64,000 nucleotides of DNA. Origin: Gambelia wislizenii. Its lineage: Eukaryota; Chordata; Lepidosauria; Squamata; Crotaphytidae. The notes beneath the pieces were generated by a model, which was given only the letters and a program-made list of their open reading frames with translations, searched no databases and was not told the origin of the DNA. Position 1 is the first letter of the stretch. The number at the start of each line of letters is the position of its first letter. Position numbers and translations under genes: made by a program. Below are positions 1 to 9,489 of the stretch, one piece after another. The stretch spans positions 287,288,028 through 287,352,027 of the forward strand of contig JAUMIR010000002.1 in NCBI GenBank assembly GCA_030847615.1, given 5' to 3'.

Positions 1-605
1 GCTTACAAGGTTCCAGAGGACTTTTTCTCTGATGTTTTAACCTTCGGTTTTCTGGGAGTTGTGTGATAAAGCTGATATCTTGGCTACTGAAGATTGTGGA
101 ATGTTGCAACTTTAATAACAAACCAGGAGCCAACAAACAGTGACGACTCTACAGTGAAGACTCTATGCTACAGTCTGCACAAGGGGATTTAGAGCTGCTA
201 CTTTTAAAATTGAAGTAAAACCATTTACAAACCCCTTAGAAGAGTAAAACACCACTAAGGACACCGAGCCGGAAACATTGGTAAGGACACTAAGCTGGAG
301 AAAGATCAGAGGTAATTATTTGAACTACCTAATATTAGTGGAGTAATCCATATAACAGAAAAACTTCAGCCTGGTGAGTGAGAAGAGAGACTCCTACCAA
401 AGGAACAACTCTTCAGTTTTACTCAGCTGTATTGTGTGCTTCATTTACCTACAAATGATTTATATTGAGTCAGGAATAACCTTTGTTTGGGAGTGTTCTG
501 GCAGGGCACAAATTTAGTCCTGGTAAATTCTGGGAGAAAGCAGTCACTTTCACACCATCTGGGACTTTTTAGGCGCTTTTTATATAGTAACATTGGTGGT
601 GCTAC
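1..605. other. AT-rich flank without a recognisable gene
   Basis: This stretch is moderately AT-rich and I see no protein family in either strand. The composition changes abruptly near 606, where C-rich and CpG-rich sequence begins. Because the composition reverts to AT-rich near 6390, just before the LINE remnant, this segment could be the 5' part of that LINE, separated from it by the Ngaro-like element. That is inference; I found no sequence match that proves it. Confidence 0.3.
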
Positions 606-813
606 TTGTGACCGAGTGTCAAGGAGCCCCCCCGCCCCCAGGCCTCCCAAGGAGATACACACACAGATAATATGCACACAAGGTTTATTGAAAGGGTAAG
701 AATAATTGGCGGAATGGCCACAACTTTCCGTCTGGTGATAGATGTTAGCGGTTGGTCTGGGCATGAGTACAAGGGGCAGGTGAGGGCCCTCAACCTGCCC
801 GGGAGCCGAGGGA

Positions 814-903
814 CACGTGACCGAGCACGTGCCTGGCCGCGAGACCATGTCACGTGTTGGATCACGTGTCCGGAAGTGAATTGCTCACGTGAGGGGTCAC
901 GTG
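814..903. promoter_or_regulatory. Cluster of six CACGTG palindromes
   Basis: Perfect CACGTG hexamers start at 814, 826, 851, 863, 886 and 898, six in 90 bases. Several lie in a TCACGTGAC or ATCACGTGT context. CACGTG is the canonical E-box bound by bHLH-ZIP factors (MYC/MAX, USF, TFE families); binding here is inference. The cluster lies in the 3' non-coding part of the Ngaro-like element, about 230 bases beyond the recombinase stop. Confidence 0.55.
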
Positions 904-1137
904 ACAGGTCCGCGTGCCCGTCGATGTCCTTCCCCTGGGGGGGGTTAACCGACGGAGGTCCAGGCCCTAGGACCTGGCCTACCAGCTAGCAACACCCAGA
1001 CCCCCCCCCAGATGGGACGACACACTCATGCCCACCGCCAACAAAGCCGAGCGGAGGACCGCTTGGCTTCCGCCAACCCAACAGCTATCACCAGAGAGAA
1101 AGAAGGCCCACCGCCTGAAGGGGTCTGCTGGCAGTCC

Positions 1138-2043
1138 CTAACTGTGGAGGGGGACGAGTTCCGGGCGGATGTAAGCAGAGAAGACCTTGGACCGCCATCT
1201 TCCGAGTTGCTGGATGTCTGCCGGCGGCATGCCCTCTGCCGCCGCGGTGGTGGCCGTGCCGATCCGGAAAGAATGACCGCTGAAGTCGCCAGGTGGAAGT
1301 CCAAGGTGCTTCAAGGTGGCCCGAAGAATGCTAACAAACTGGAAGCGTGTCAGAAAGGATAAGTCCTTGTGGATGAAGAGAGGGCCAGGGATGTCTGCGC
1401 GCCGCTCCAAGTACCGCCGTACCAAGTGCACTGGGCAAGCCGGAGAACCCTCCAGGGCCCGAAGTCGGATGACTGCCCCCTGTCCGCGCTGGTCATTTTT
1501 GGACCTCCGGAGCCGCAGGCGGAGGGTCCCGTCTCCCAATACGATGTCTGACCGAAGAAGGACATGTCCAGTCCCGGAAGCCTTGGCTCTGCGGACCACC
1601 TCTCCGATGCGCAGCGCTGTGAAGAAAGCAACTGAGAAGGCTGAGCGAAACAGCAGGGTTTCATACCTGGATTGACAGATGGATGACAGAGCCGAGATGA
1701 GGTTGCACAAGAGTCCAAATGAGACTGGTCTGCGCGTATCCTGTTTGCATCCTTCCAAGCGCCGCCATCCCTCCACAGCTTTGCGGATCAGGAAGGAGCC
1801 ACATGGATCAGCCTGCCCGGCAGCTCTGCCGAAGAAGGAGATGGCCGCCAAATGGATGGATATAGTTCTGGAGGCGAGGCCATCGTCCTTCAGAGATGCG
1901 ATGAAGTGGAGCACTTCTCGTTCCGTGGTAGGCCAGGAGCACCCGTATCCGTGACGCCTTCTGAAGTTGTCAAACTGCCGGACCGCCCGGGAATAACTGG
2001 CCCTGGTGGAAGGTGCCAGAGAGTTAAGGACTCCCCGGAGCAC
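1138..2043 (-). CDS. YR recombinase of the Ngaro-like element
   Basis: This is an intact 301-residue frame. The N-terminal third resembles a SAM-like core-binding domain (STRASY...FDNF, then SRTISIHLAAISF). The C-terminal part is a tyrosine recombinase catalytic domain: the first Arg lies in TALRIGEVV, the His-x-x-Arg box in GHSFRIGTAT, and a GRW...SAYIRPE segment supplies the late His/Trp position and the nucleophilic Tyr. The enzyme is expected to integrate a circular DNA intermediate. The frame overlaps the end of the RT-RNase H frame by about 150 bases, as in other YR retroelements, so translation may need reinitiation or frameshifting. No disabling mutation is visible. Confidence 0.85.
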   Translation of the reverse strand: MLRGVLNSLAPSTRASYSRAVRQFDNFRRRHGYGCSWPTTEREVLHFIASLKDDGLASRTISIHLAAISFFGRAAGQADPCGSFLIRKAVEGWRRLEGCKQDTRRPVSFGLLCNLISALSSICQSRYETLLFRSAFSVAFFTALRIGEVVRRAKASGTGHVLLRSDIVLGDGTLRLRLRRSKNDQRGQGAVIRLRALEGSPACPVHLVRRYLERRADIPGPLFIHKDLSFLTRFQFVSILRATLKHLGLPPGDFSGHSFRIGTATTAAAEGMPPADIQQLGRWRSKVFSAYIRPELVPLHS

Positions 2044-4067
2044 CGTTCCTTCCCAAGGTGCCAGAGTTCGACCGGGAAGGGTACCGGAGAAGGATCCGCA
2101 TCCGGGGCCAGCTCCCGAAATCTGCCATCCTGGAATCGAGACAAAGCATCCGCTATTTCGTTATCAATGCCTGGTACGTGGCGTGCAGAGAAGGAAATAT
2201 TGGCTGTGAGGCAGACCAGGACAAACTCTCTGACGAGCCGCATGACCCGGTCAGACTTGGAGGATTGAGAGTTAATAATGCGGACCACGGCTTGGTTGTC
2301 GCACCAGAAACAAACTCGTTTGTTGCAGAACTCGTCCCTCCACAGATGAACAGCCACTAGAATGGGAAAAAACTCGAGAAATGTTAAATCCCGAATGACA
2401 TCAGAGTCCCTCCAGGCCGGGGGCCATGGCTGGGCGCACCAGTGGCCATTAAAGAAGATCCCCAACCCCGCGCCCCCCGCAGCGTCTGAGTGGACCTGTA
2501 ACCCAGCCCCTAAAGCCGCCTCCCCCTGCCAGAAGGTCACCCCGTTGTAGTGGTCCAGGAATCTAAGCCACACCCTGAGATCCTCCTTGACCCCCTTTGT
2601 GAGCCGTATGCGATGGTGAGGAGACTTCACACCGGTGGTGATTCGAGCCAGTCTGATACAGAAGGCCCTGCCTGGGGCCACCACCCTGCAAGCAAAGTTG
2701 AGGTGGCCTAACAATGACTGGACTTCCCTCAGTGATGCTTTCTTCTGATTAAGGAGGGCAAGCAGCAACCGTTTTAACCCCTCCAGCTTTTCTTCAGGCA
2801 GCCGCGAGACCTCCGCAACTGAGTCCAACGAGATCCCCAAGTAGGTGATGCTGCTGGCTGGGCCCACGGTTTTGTCTGGGGCCAAGGGAACGCCGAGCTC
2901 CTGAGCCAATTCCTGAAACGACTTAAGCAAAAACCCGCACTCCGGCCCCCCAGCTGCCCCAATCATGAGAAAATCGTCCAGGTAATGAGTGACGAGGGCT
3001 GAGCCAGTCCTACGCATGAGGGCCCATTCCAGGAAAGTGCTGAATGCCTCAAAGGCGAAGCAGCTAATGGAGCACCCCATAGGCAAAGCCATGTCGTAGT
3101 ACCACTGGCCCTGGAACTTAAACCCCAGCAAGCAGTGGTCCTCGGGATGGACTGGTAGCAGCCGGAATGCGGACTGGATGTCGCATTTTGCCATAAGGGC
3201 GCCCGGGCCGCAGGACCTGACTAGCTTGACCGCGTGATCAAATGACGCATATCGCACTGAGCAGAGCTCAGGCGGTATGGCGTCATTTACAGATACCCCC
3301 TTGGGGTAGGACAGGTGGTGGATAAGGCGGAATTCTCCTGGAGTTTTCTTGGGGACGACACCTAAGGGGGAGACCCGGAGGTTGCTAAAAGGTGGTGCGG
3401 GGAAGGGGCCCGCCATCCTCCCCGCAGCACACTCCTTGGCAACCTTGGCGGCCACAACCTCGGGAAGCTCAGAAGCAGACTTGAGGTTGCCAGAGTCCGA
3501 TGCTAACCTGGGGCCAGAGGCCGGAATCCTAAACCCCTCCGAAAACCCGTCCCTGAGGTATGCAGCCGCCTGCCTATCCGGATACTGTGCCAGTAGGGGG
3601 AGAAGTGCCTGGAGCCTGACGGGCGTGAAGGCCATGCGTCTTTCACCTAAAAAACCCCTATTGCTTACCGCTCCCTTGCCCGGCGTTGCTGCCCGACCCT
3701 GAATCCTTCTTGCCGCCGGTGGAAGCAGGGCGTCCAGAGCGAAAGGGCTGTGTGGGAGCACCGGGTCGGGGACAGCTGGTCCTGGGATGCGACCCATAGC
3801 AGTTCTCGCAGTAATGCTCGAACTTGCAACGGGATCGCTGGCATTTTCCGGCATTAAACTCCCAGCAAACCAGCCGGCGGGCATCCCTCTTACGAGGCTT
3901 GCCCGCTTCAGGTTTCCCTTTGATGTGAGAACCCACGATGACAAGCCATAGCTTGTCATTGATGAGGTCCCACCTGGCCCTAGGGTTCCGGGAGGCCCTT
4001 TTCCGGAAGGCGGAGTCATATTGAATGGCCGCCGCCTTCCCAGCCAGCGACTTGGCCTTGAGCACAT
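1890..4067 (-). CDS. Reverse transcriptase-RNase H of the Ngaro-like element
   Basis: This is an intact 725-residue frame. The first ~120 codons overlap gag in another frame, so the real start is probably near 3635, at an ATG opening MAFTPVRLQALL. RT signatures in order are LGVVPKKTPGEFRLIHHLSYP, CDIQSAFRLLPVHP, LPMGCSISCFAFEAF and the catalytic YLDD in THYLDDFLMIG (about residue 370). RNase H follows with SDAAGGAGLG, LEFFPILVAVH, WCDNQAVVRI and ADALSRF, giving the D-E-D-D set. No methyltransferase domain follows RNase H, which separates this element from the DIRS copies at 32, 45 and 55 kb. It would copy element RNA to DNA in virus-like particles (known for the class). Confidence 0.88.
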   Translation of the reverse strand: MCSRPSRWLGRRRPFNMTPPSGKGPPGTLGPGGTSSMTSYGLSSWVLTSKGNLKRASLVRGMPAGWFAGSLMPENASDPVASSSITARTAMGRIPGPAVPDPVLPHSPFALDALLPPAARRIQGRAATPGKGAVSNRGFLGERRMAFTPVRLQALLPLLAQYPDRQAAAYLRDGFSEGFRIPASGPRLASDSGNLKSASELPEVVAAKVAKECAAGRMAGPFPAPPFSNLRVSPLGVVPKKTPGEFRLIHHLSYPKGVSVNDAIPPELCSVRYASFDHAVKLVRSCGPGALMAKCDIQSAFRLLPVHPEDHCLLGFKFQGQWYYDMALPMGCSISCFAFEAFSTFLEWALMRRTGSALVTHYLDDFLMIGAAGGPECGFLLKSFQELAQELGVPLAPDKTVGPASSITYLGISLDSVAEVSRLPEEKLEGLKRLLLALLNQKKASLREVQSLLGHLNFACRVVAPGRAFCIRLARITTGVKSPHHRIRLTKGVKEDLRVWLRFLDHYNGVTFWQGEAALGAGLQVHSDAAGGAGLGIFFNGHWCAQPWPPAWRDSDVIRDLTFLEFFPILVAVHLWRDEFCNKRVCFWCDNQAVVRIINSQSSKSDRVMRLVREFVLVCLTANISFSARHVPGIDNEIADALSRFQDGRFRELAPDADPSPVPFPVELWHLGKERCSGESLTLWHLPPGPVIPGRSGSLTTSEGVTDTGAPGLPRNEKCSTSSHL

Positions 4068-5051
4068 TGCTCAAGTGGTTGGCCAAGTGCCACCCTCTGA
4101 CTGGGTAAGCCATGCCCACTACTCCCATAAAGACCGTGAACCCTGCCAACCAGTTGGTGAACGAGCGTTCTACCGGTTCCGGTTTTTCCTTCTCGGAGGC
4201 TTTTTCTGATTTAGGGGTGCTGCCCACCTCCCCCTCAGGCTTAAGGAGTGAAAATACATCCACATAATATCCCTTCAGGATATTATTGCGGGTTTTTCTG
4301 TCCAGGTGGATCCCAGGAGGGTCCTCATGGTCCAGAAAAAGGCTGGGAGTGGAGGGTCCCGCAGAGGCCGCCCCATCCCGCCACGCCCTGGATGGCCTGG
4401 CAGAGTCTGGCTCTGCAGCAGCCCTGGCCTTGATAGCCCAAGAGGGCAACCCTGGGACCATTGCCGCCGTAGACCAATACCCTTCCCGGTCCACCTCCTC
4501 GTCAGACTCACCTGAAGATCCCTCGCTGTCTGTGTCCTTCCTCCTGCGCTTGGCCCGCTTTTTCTTGCCTTCCTTGTCCTTTTCCCGTTCTCTTCCTCCC
4601 GAGGCTCTGTCCCCCCGCGCCGGGGAAGAGTCGTCTGAGGACACCACGCTGATTTCGCTAGGTGACGGCGACCTGCGCTTGCCACGGCGACCTGCTGTCC
4701 TGGCTGATTGCTGAGCCGCCCGCTCCCTGGCGGATGTGGGAGCTGCTGCATCGGGGGCTGCTGTAGATTCGGGAGCTGGTGCCGCGGCACCCCCCTCCTG
4801 CCCCTGCCAGACCTTAACTCCCCCACCTGCTCAGCAAGGAGAGTAACTGTGCGTGTGAGCTCTTGTAGGTTGGGAGGCGCAGTCCCTTCCAGGAGGCTGC
4901 CTACCGTTATGCGGTTATGAGCCGCCCCCTTAGAGGGGTTGGCCTTCCTTGAGCGAGGCGCCAGGGCTGCCCAAGACTTGGGTGCCTGGCCAGCCTGAGC
5001 CCGAGTAGAAGGTCGGCTAGGCGTAGCTTTCTTCTTGGGGGGCATGGTCAA
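3658..5051 (-). pseudogene. gag-like gene of the Ngaro-like element with one frameshift
   Basis: The frame opens with an ATG at 5051 (MTMPPKKKATPSRPS) and runs to a C6/G6 homopolymer at 4790-4795, after which the protein continues in another frame to a stop at 3658. Beyond the shift come an acidic/basic low-complexity stretch, a globular segment (RNNILKGYYVDVFSLL, FTNWLAGFTVFMG, WDLINDKLWLVIV) and a C-terminal cysteine-rich knuckle, CWEFNAGKC...CKFEHYCENC...HPRTSC, typical of Ngaro/DIRS gag-like proteins. It probably packages element RNA. The single-base shift may be a mutation, a sequencing error or, less likely, a programmed shift. The 3' end overlaps the upstream extension of the RT frame. 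Confidence 0.72.
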
Positions 5052-5123
5052 GGCAAAGGCAGGAGGAGGAAGAAAGTAGTGATTTCAGCTCTGGGTGAAA
5101 GTTGTGAATTGTGAAATTCTCTC

Positions 5124-5482
5124 TGGCTTGTCTGCCCTTAATGTCTCTCTGGCTTGTCCGCCCCCGTTGGGTCTGCTGACCCCAATTGGTTACTCCCAGC
5201 TGGGAGGTAGACCTGGCTTGTCCGCACCTTGGCTTGTCCGCCCCACTGGGCCCGTAGGCCCTGGCTGCCGTTCCCAACCGGGAGGCAGGTCCTGGCTTGT
5301 CCGCCCCGGAGACTCACTGGCTTGTCCGCCCCACTGGGTCCGTAGACCCTGGCTGCCGCTCCCTACTGGGAGGCAGGTCCTGGCTTGTCCGCCCCAGAGA
5401 CTCACTGGCTTGTCCGCCCCACTGGATCCGCAGACCCTGGCTGCCACTCCCCACCGGGAGGCTGGTTCTGGCTTGTCCGCCC
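5124..5482 (-). repeat. ~88-bp tandem repeat in the Ngaro-like 5' leader
   Basis: The word GGCTTGTCCGCCCC or a close variant occurs at 5124, 5151, 5215, 5231, 5293, 5319, 5382, 5408 and 5469. The best-ordered part is three copies of an 87-89 bp unit, each with two such words about 26 bp apart and a TGGCTGCC(G/A)(C/T)TCCC segment. The array lies immediately upstream of the gag start on the element's coding strand, so it is untranslated leader or promoter monomer sequence. Confidence 0.75.
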
Positions 5483-5506
5483 CTGGGTAGGCCTGGGTCG
5501 GCCTAA

Positions 5507-6385
5507 GTGGGTGGGTCCCTGCAGACCCCCCTTGCCAAAGGCTCGCCCCCTGAGCCTGCGGCTGGGTGGACCTGTTGGGCTGCCCGGTGCAGTCCCAACC
5601 AGGCCGCCGCCCCGCCTGGGACCCCGTGCGTCCCTTCCCCTCAGTGGCCGCCTCCACTGAGTCCCGTCAGGCCAGCAGCTCCAACTGGCCTGACTCTGCC
5701 CTGGTCCGCCGAAGCTGGACCCCCCGGGTCCTGTCGGGCCAGCAGCTCAAACTGGCCCGACTCTGTCCTGGTCCGTCGCGCCGCCTCCAAAGATGGCGCC
5801 GCTTGTCTTCGGCTCCGTGCCCCGTCAGCCGCCGCGCCCGCGGCCCGCTAGGCCCGACGACCTAGCCGCTGCCCCCGCTCCCTTCGGCCCGCTTGGCCTC
5901 GCCGCTGCCCTGGCCGCGCTTCTTCGATGCTTCTTCGACGACGACGCTTCTTCGTCGCCGCATCCTCGTCGCCGCGTCCTCGCCGCCGCGTCCTCGCCGC
6001 CGCATCCTCGGCCTCGCCGCCGCTCCCTCGCCGCCGCCGGGGTCTTCCTTGGAGCTCCCAGAGAGCTCCGTCCTCTTCGGCTCACAAGAGCCAACTGCTG
6101 CAGCTGGGAGCCGGCCGGGGCTAAATACCCGGCCGGCGGACCACGGTGGGGACTAGCCCGCCTCCCAGCCAATCAGCGGCCGCGCAGAGTGCGCGCCCTG
6201 ATTGGTCCCCCCGGAGGCCAAGCCCTGACCTGATTGGTCCGGCTAGGATCCTCTTCCCAGCCTGCCGGAGCAGTCTGGGAAGAGGAAGGGGCCAACATGG
6301 CGGCGCCCACGCCGCCATGCGGCGGCCTCTGGGGGCGGAGGGCGACACCGGCCGCAAATGCGGCCAGCCAGGTAAGTCTGGCGGC
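5507..6385 (-). promoter_or_regulatory. CpG-rich 5' region and putative minus-strand promoter
   Basis: This GC-rich block contains CCAAT boxes at 6169-6173 (plus orientation) and as ATTGG at 6201 and 6233 (minus orientation). A TATTTA-like box on the minus strand lies at 6121-6127, roughly 75-110 bases downstream of the two minus-strand CCAAT boxes. That spacing suits transcription toward gag starting near 6095. CATGGCGGCG at 6296 and its inverted copy ending at 6319 form a perfect 10-bp palindrome resembling two opposed YY1 sites. A second 10-bp inverted repeat joins 6251-6260 to 6275-6284. Promoter activity is inferred from motifs only. Confidence 0.4.
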
Positions 6386-6637
6386 CGGCTTGTTGATAGC
6401 CTAATACTGAATTGATATTATTGTTGCCGAATCAAGTAGAGCTGGTGTAGCCAGACAATATCAGTGATGGTTATTACTTGAACTCAAACAATTTGGGCCC
6501 AGAAAGAGCGAGCACAGGTAAATGAAACCTCCAGAAACTTGACCAAAAAGTCAATCCTTTATTAGTGTGTTCCTTTAGAAATTAGTGTACAGCTTGAAAA
6601 CCACAATCTTTCAAACACTCCATCCTCAAGCACTCCA

Positions 6638-7700
6638 TTGAATGTGGACAATGAGACCGCAGATATTGAAGGGGATCTCGAGAGTCTTGTGAAATTTGTT
6701 CTTCAGTCTGAGAACACAATTGGAAACTGGTCTCTGGACCCAGAACTTTTGGCCAGGGCTTCAGTGGATACTCCTCTTAATCATTTAAATTCTACAGCCT
6801 TGGATGCCAGTGGTAAATTGCAGGAGGAATTTGATGAAAAATCTCACGGGTCTGACAGCAAACATGTTCAAAATATCTATTTCCACCTGAGAGATCAATG
6901 CTTTCTTTCAGCACAAGTAAATAAAAAGTTGTTTGACAATTTGCATTCCATAAAACAAGAACTATCTGTTTTAAAAGGTATATTGCAATCTATTGTAGCC
7001 TTGATAGAGCTGGGAGTCTTAAAAGCAGCACTTCCGTCAAACTCCCCAGACAGAGGTTTGGTAGAGCAACAGGAAGTCAGCCTAAAATCTACAATAAATG
7101 AAAGAAGAAATGACTATTGTCCATTTGTCAATGACTTATGCCCCCCAGGGCATCTGGAGGATAATGCATAATTGGGCTACAAGTTCTGAGAAGATCCCAG
7201 ATATCCCAGTTGGAGATGGAAATGTAAACAGTGCATGGAGGACTTTAAAATTTTCAAATTCAAATTTATTACTCCTAGATGAATGGCATGATGATACTCT
7301 GAAAGAAGACAATCTTCAGTCTCCACTTTCTTCTGTAGGAACAGCATGTGAAATGGCTTTGCATGTGAATGAACACCAGCAACAGATAGTAAAACAAGCA
7401 GGCCCTGGCACCAGTAAGTCAACCCTTATAGAAGTCCCATCATCTAAGAGTAAGAGCTATGTTACCATTTTTAGCTGGCCATTAAGGAGTCCAAATAATG
7501 CATGGCTCACATCTATAGACATGTTAAAGGATATTTTGGATGTATTGGGGGATGGGTGGAATAACTTAGTGGATATAACATGTTTGCGTATATATCCCAC
7601 AAGATCTAACAAGTCAAGAAGCATGGTGATCCTGACTTTCACAGATAACAACTATGCCCATTGCTTTTGGAAGCAGCTCTTCAAATTTGAAGGAAGATAA
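6638..7700 (+). pseudogene. ORF1 remnant of the LINE
   Basis: Two overlapping open stretches, 6638-7171 and 7098-7700, in different frames appear to be one protein broken by an indel near 7100-7170. The first half is acidic and helical, with a possible coiled coil (SIKQELSVLKGILQSIVALI). The second half contains a segment with a plausible RNA-recognition fold, ending in SMVILTFTDNNYAHCFWKQL. LINE ORF1 proteins commonly combine a coiled coil with an RRM and bind element RNA. I do not recognise the exact family. A further fragment of the same reading may run on to about 8270 through several stops. Confidence 0.45.
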
Positions 7701-8669
7701 ATTTCATTCAAGTGGGGCCTGTATATGCATCTCTTAAAGACCAATACTAAATTTTATTTGAATTCTTATACACACAAGTTAGTAAATTCAGAGACTGGAA
7801 ATTATGTTTTAAATGGTAGAGATGCTTTCCCTGGAGAACTAGCAGCCACAGACTTCGCTGATGGTCTGTGCTCAAAAGGACTGTCTGGAACCCAAGGACA
7901 AACAGTATCTGGGACAGCATCTCATCATGTTGAAATTCCAAAAGTGTTTATCTCTGAGAAACTGGTTATATTAACTTCATGTAATTGCATTACAAGGGCA
8001 GAAATGGTTCCTTCTTAGGGAAGAAGGCCATCCTAGATGACCTAGAATACCAAACTGGTTTAAATTTCAAATGGGGTGAGGTGGATATTCTTGAAATAAT
8101 CCCAGAAAAAGGGAATAAGGGTACAGTGGTTTTGGAATTCTCTTCTATCACCCTATGCCCTTATGTCCAAAATTGCCTGAGTTACCAGGAAATTGCCATT
8201 GTTCCAAGTGGCAATCTTCTTTTTACGAAGACTCCACAATCTATGTTAATAATGACATCAAATAAGTAGGAGCAATTTCAAAAGCAGGAGGAGTTAAAGT
8301 TTGCTCCTAAGGGTATTAAGGGCTGTAATAGTTACCGATCAGACTCTTGCTTAGATTTTAGAGGGGAAGCAATGTGTCCATCTTTCGTAACTTTCTCTAA
8401 TAATATTCCAATGAAGCCACAAAGACATCTAGTGGTAAAATCTAATTCTCTGAGTGTGCAGACTGGCGAGCTTTCAGTTCACAGATCATCTTTAACTGGT
8501 GACAAGCCCCTTAGGAGACATAGTACCCAGAGAAGGTTAATTAGGAATGCTTATCTGCCTGGCCAAACACAAGTCATCAAGCAGCCCTTGGTAACAAACT
8601 TTGGCATTTGGGTAACAGATATGCTCCTTTGGTTGACTTACACAGGGACTGACTGTTAGATGGTAAGAA

Positions 8670-9483
8670 GCCATTTTGGTCTATATGTTTCATTTCCTGG
8701 AACATTGCAGACTGGAAGAATAAATTAGTTGATGCAGATTTTATTCAGTCTCTTCAGACCTTCAATATAATTTGCCTTCAAGAGATATGGTTTACAGAGA
8801 ATAATTCCATGAGATTACAAGATTTCAGTTCTTTGAAACAGCCTGCTCTTAAATTTTCTAAGGCGGGCCAGGGCAGTGGAGGCCTGGCTATTCTGATTTC
8901 TTCCACTACAGAGGGGGTGAAATAATAGTTGTTGGGTCAGTTGTCAGACCTTGATTATTCAAGGGTGTAAACCAGGCCCTCTGATATAAATAAATGTTTA
9001 CCTTCCTCCAAGAGATGCCAGATCATCATTAGATATTTGGGCCAAGTTGGAGGATTTATTTGATAGTTTGTTTTTGGACTATCCTAATCACTTGGTTTTA
9101 ATCTGTGGTGATTTTAATGCTAGAATGGGGAGTTACTATTCTGTGATGGAAAAGCATTAGGGTTTGACTTGGGGGAAGCTTTAACTATTCTTCAAACCTC
9201 ACAAGAAACATTAATCAATAAGAATGGCCAGTCTCTTTTCTCTTTAATTTGCAAATTTCATCACATCTACCTTAATGGTACTTATCTAGACCAATCAAAT
9301 GGGTATTTTATATATCTAACTGACAAAGGGACCAGTGTGGTTGATTATATCATAGGGTCAGATACTATTATTCCTTTTGTGCTGTCTTTTGAAACTGGTG
9401 ATAAAATTGAAAGTGATCACTTTCCTCTAAGGTTGACCCTCAAGCTTCAAGAGACTCATTCTGGGGTTTTGTTTGATCTTTAA
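8670..9483 (+). pseudogene. LINE endonuclease remnant (APE type)
   Basis: Conceptual translation shows the motif order of a LINE apurinic-like endonuclease: SWNIADWKNK near the start, IICLQEIWF (the catalytic Glu motif), then CGDFNARMG, and near the end SDHFPLRLTLKL (the catalytic Asp-His pair). This domain nicks target DNA to prime reverse transcription. Several in-frame stops and indels, including those around 8925 and 9160, show that the copy is dead. Confidence 0.65.
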
Positions 9484-9489
9484 ATGTCT

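Larger units (their letters stand above)
606..6385 (-). mobile_element. Ngaro-like tyrosine-recombinase retrotransposon
   Basis: On the minus strand the order is a CpG-rich 5' region, gag-like frame, RT-RNase H frame, overlapping YR recombinase frame, and 3' region. That order, with no methyltransferase domain after RNase H and no DDE integrase or protease, fits the Ngaro group of YR retroelements better than DIRS1-like elements, which carry a methyltransferase. Such elements are known to insert a circular intermediate with their YR enzyme, without target duplication. Boundaries are placed at the composition changes near 606 and 6385; I could not find the split direct repeats expected for Ngaro. 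The RT and YR frames are intact and gag has one frameshift, so this is the youngest-looking large element in the window. Confidence 0.75.

Noticed and set aside
5793..6233. Plus-strand open frames in the CpG-rich block
   Set aside because: They arise from GC-rich triplet-like repeats (GCCGCC, CTTCGACG) in the leader of the Ngaro-like element, on the strand opposite to its genes.
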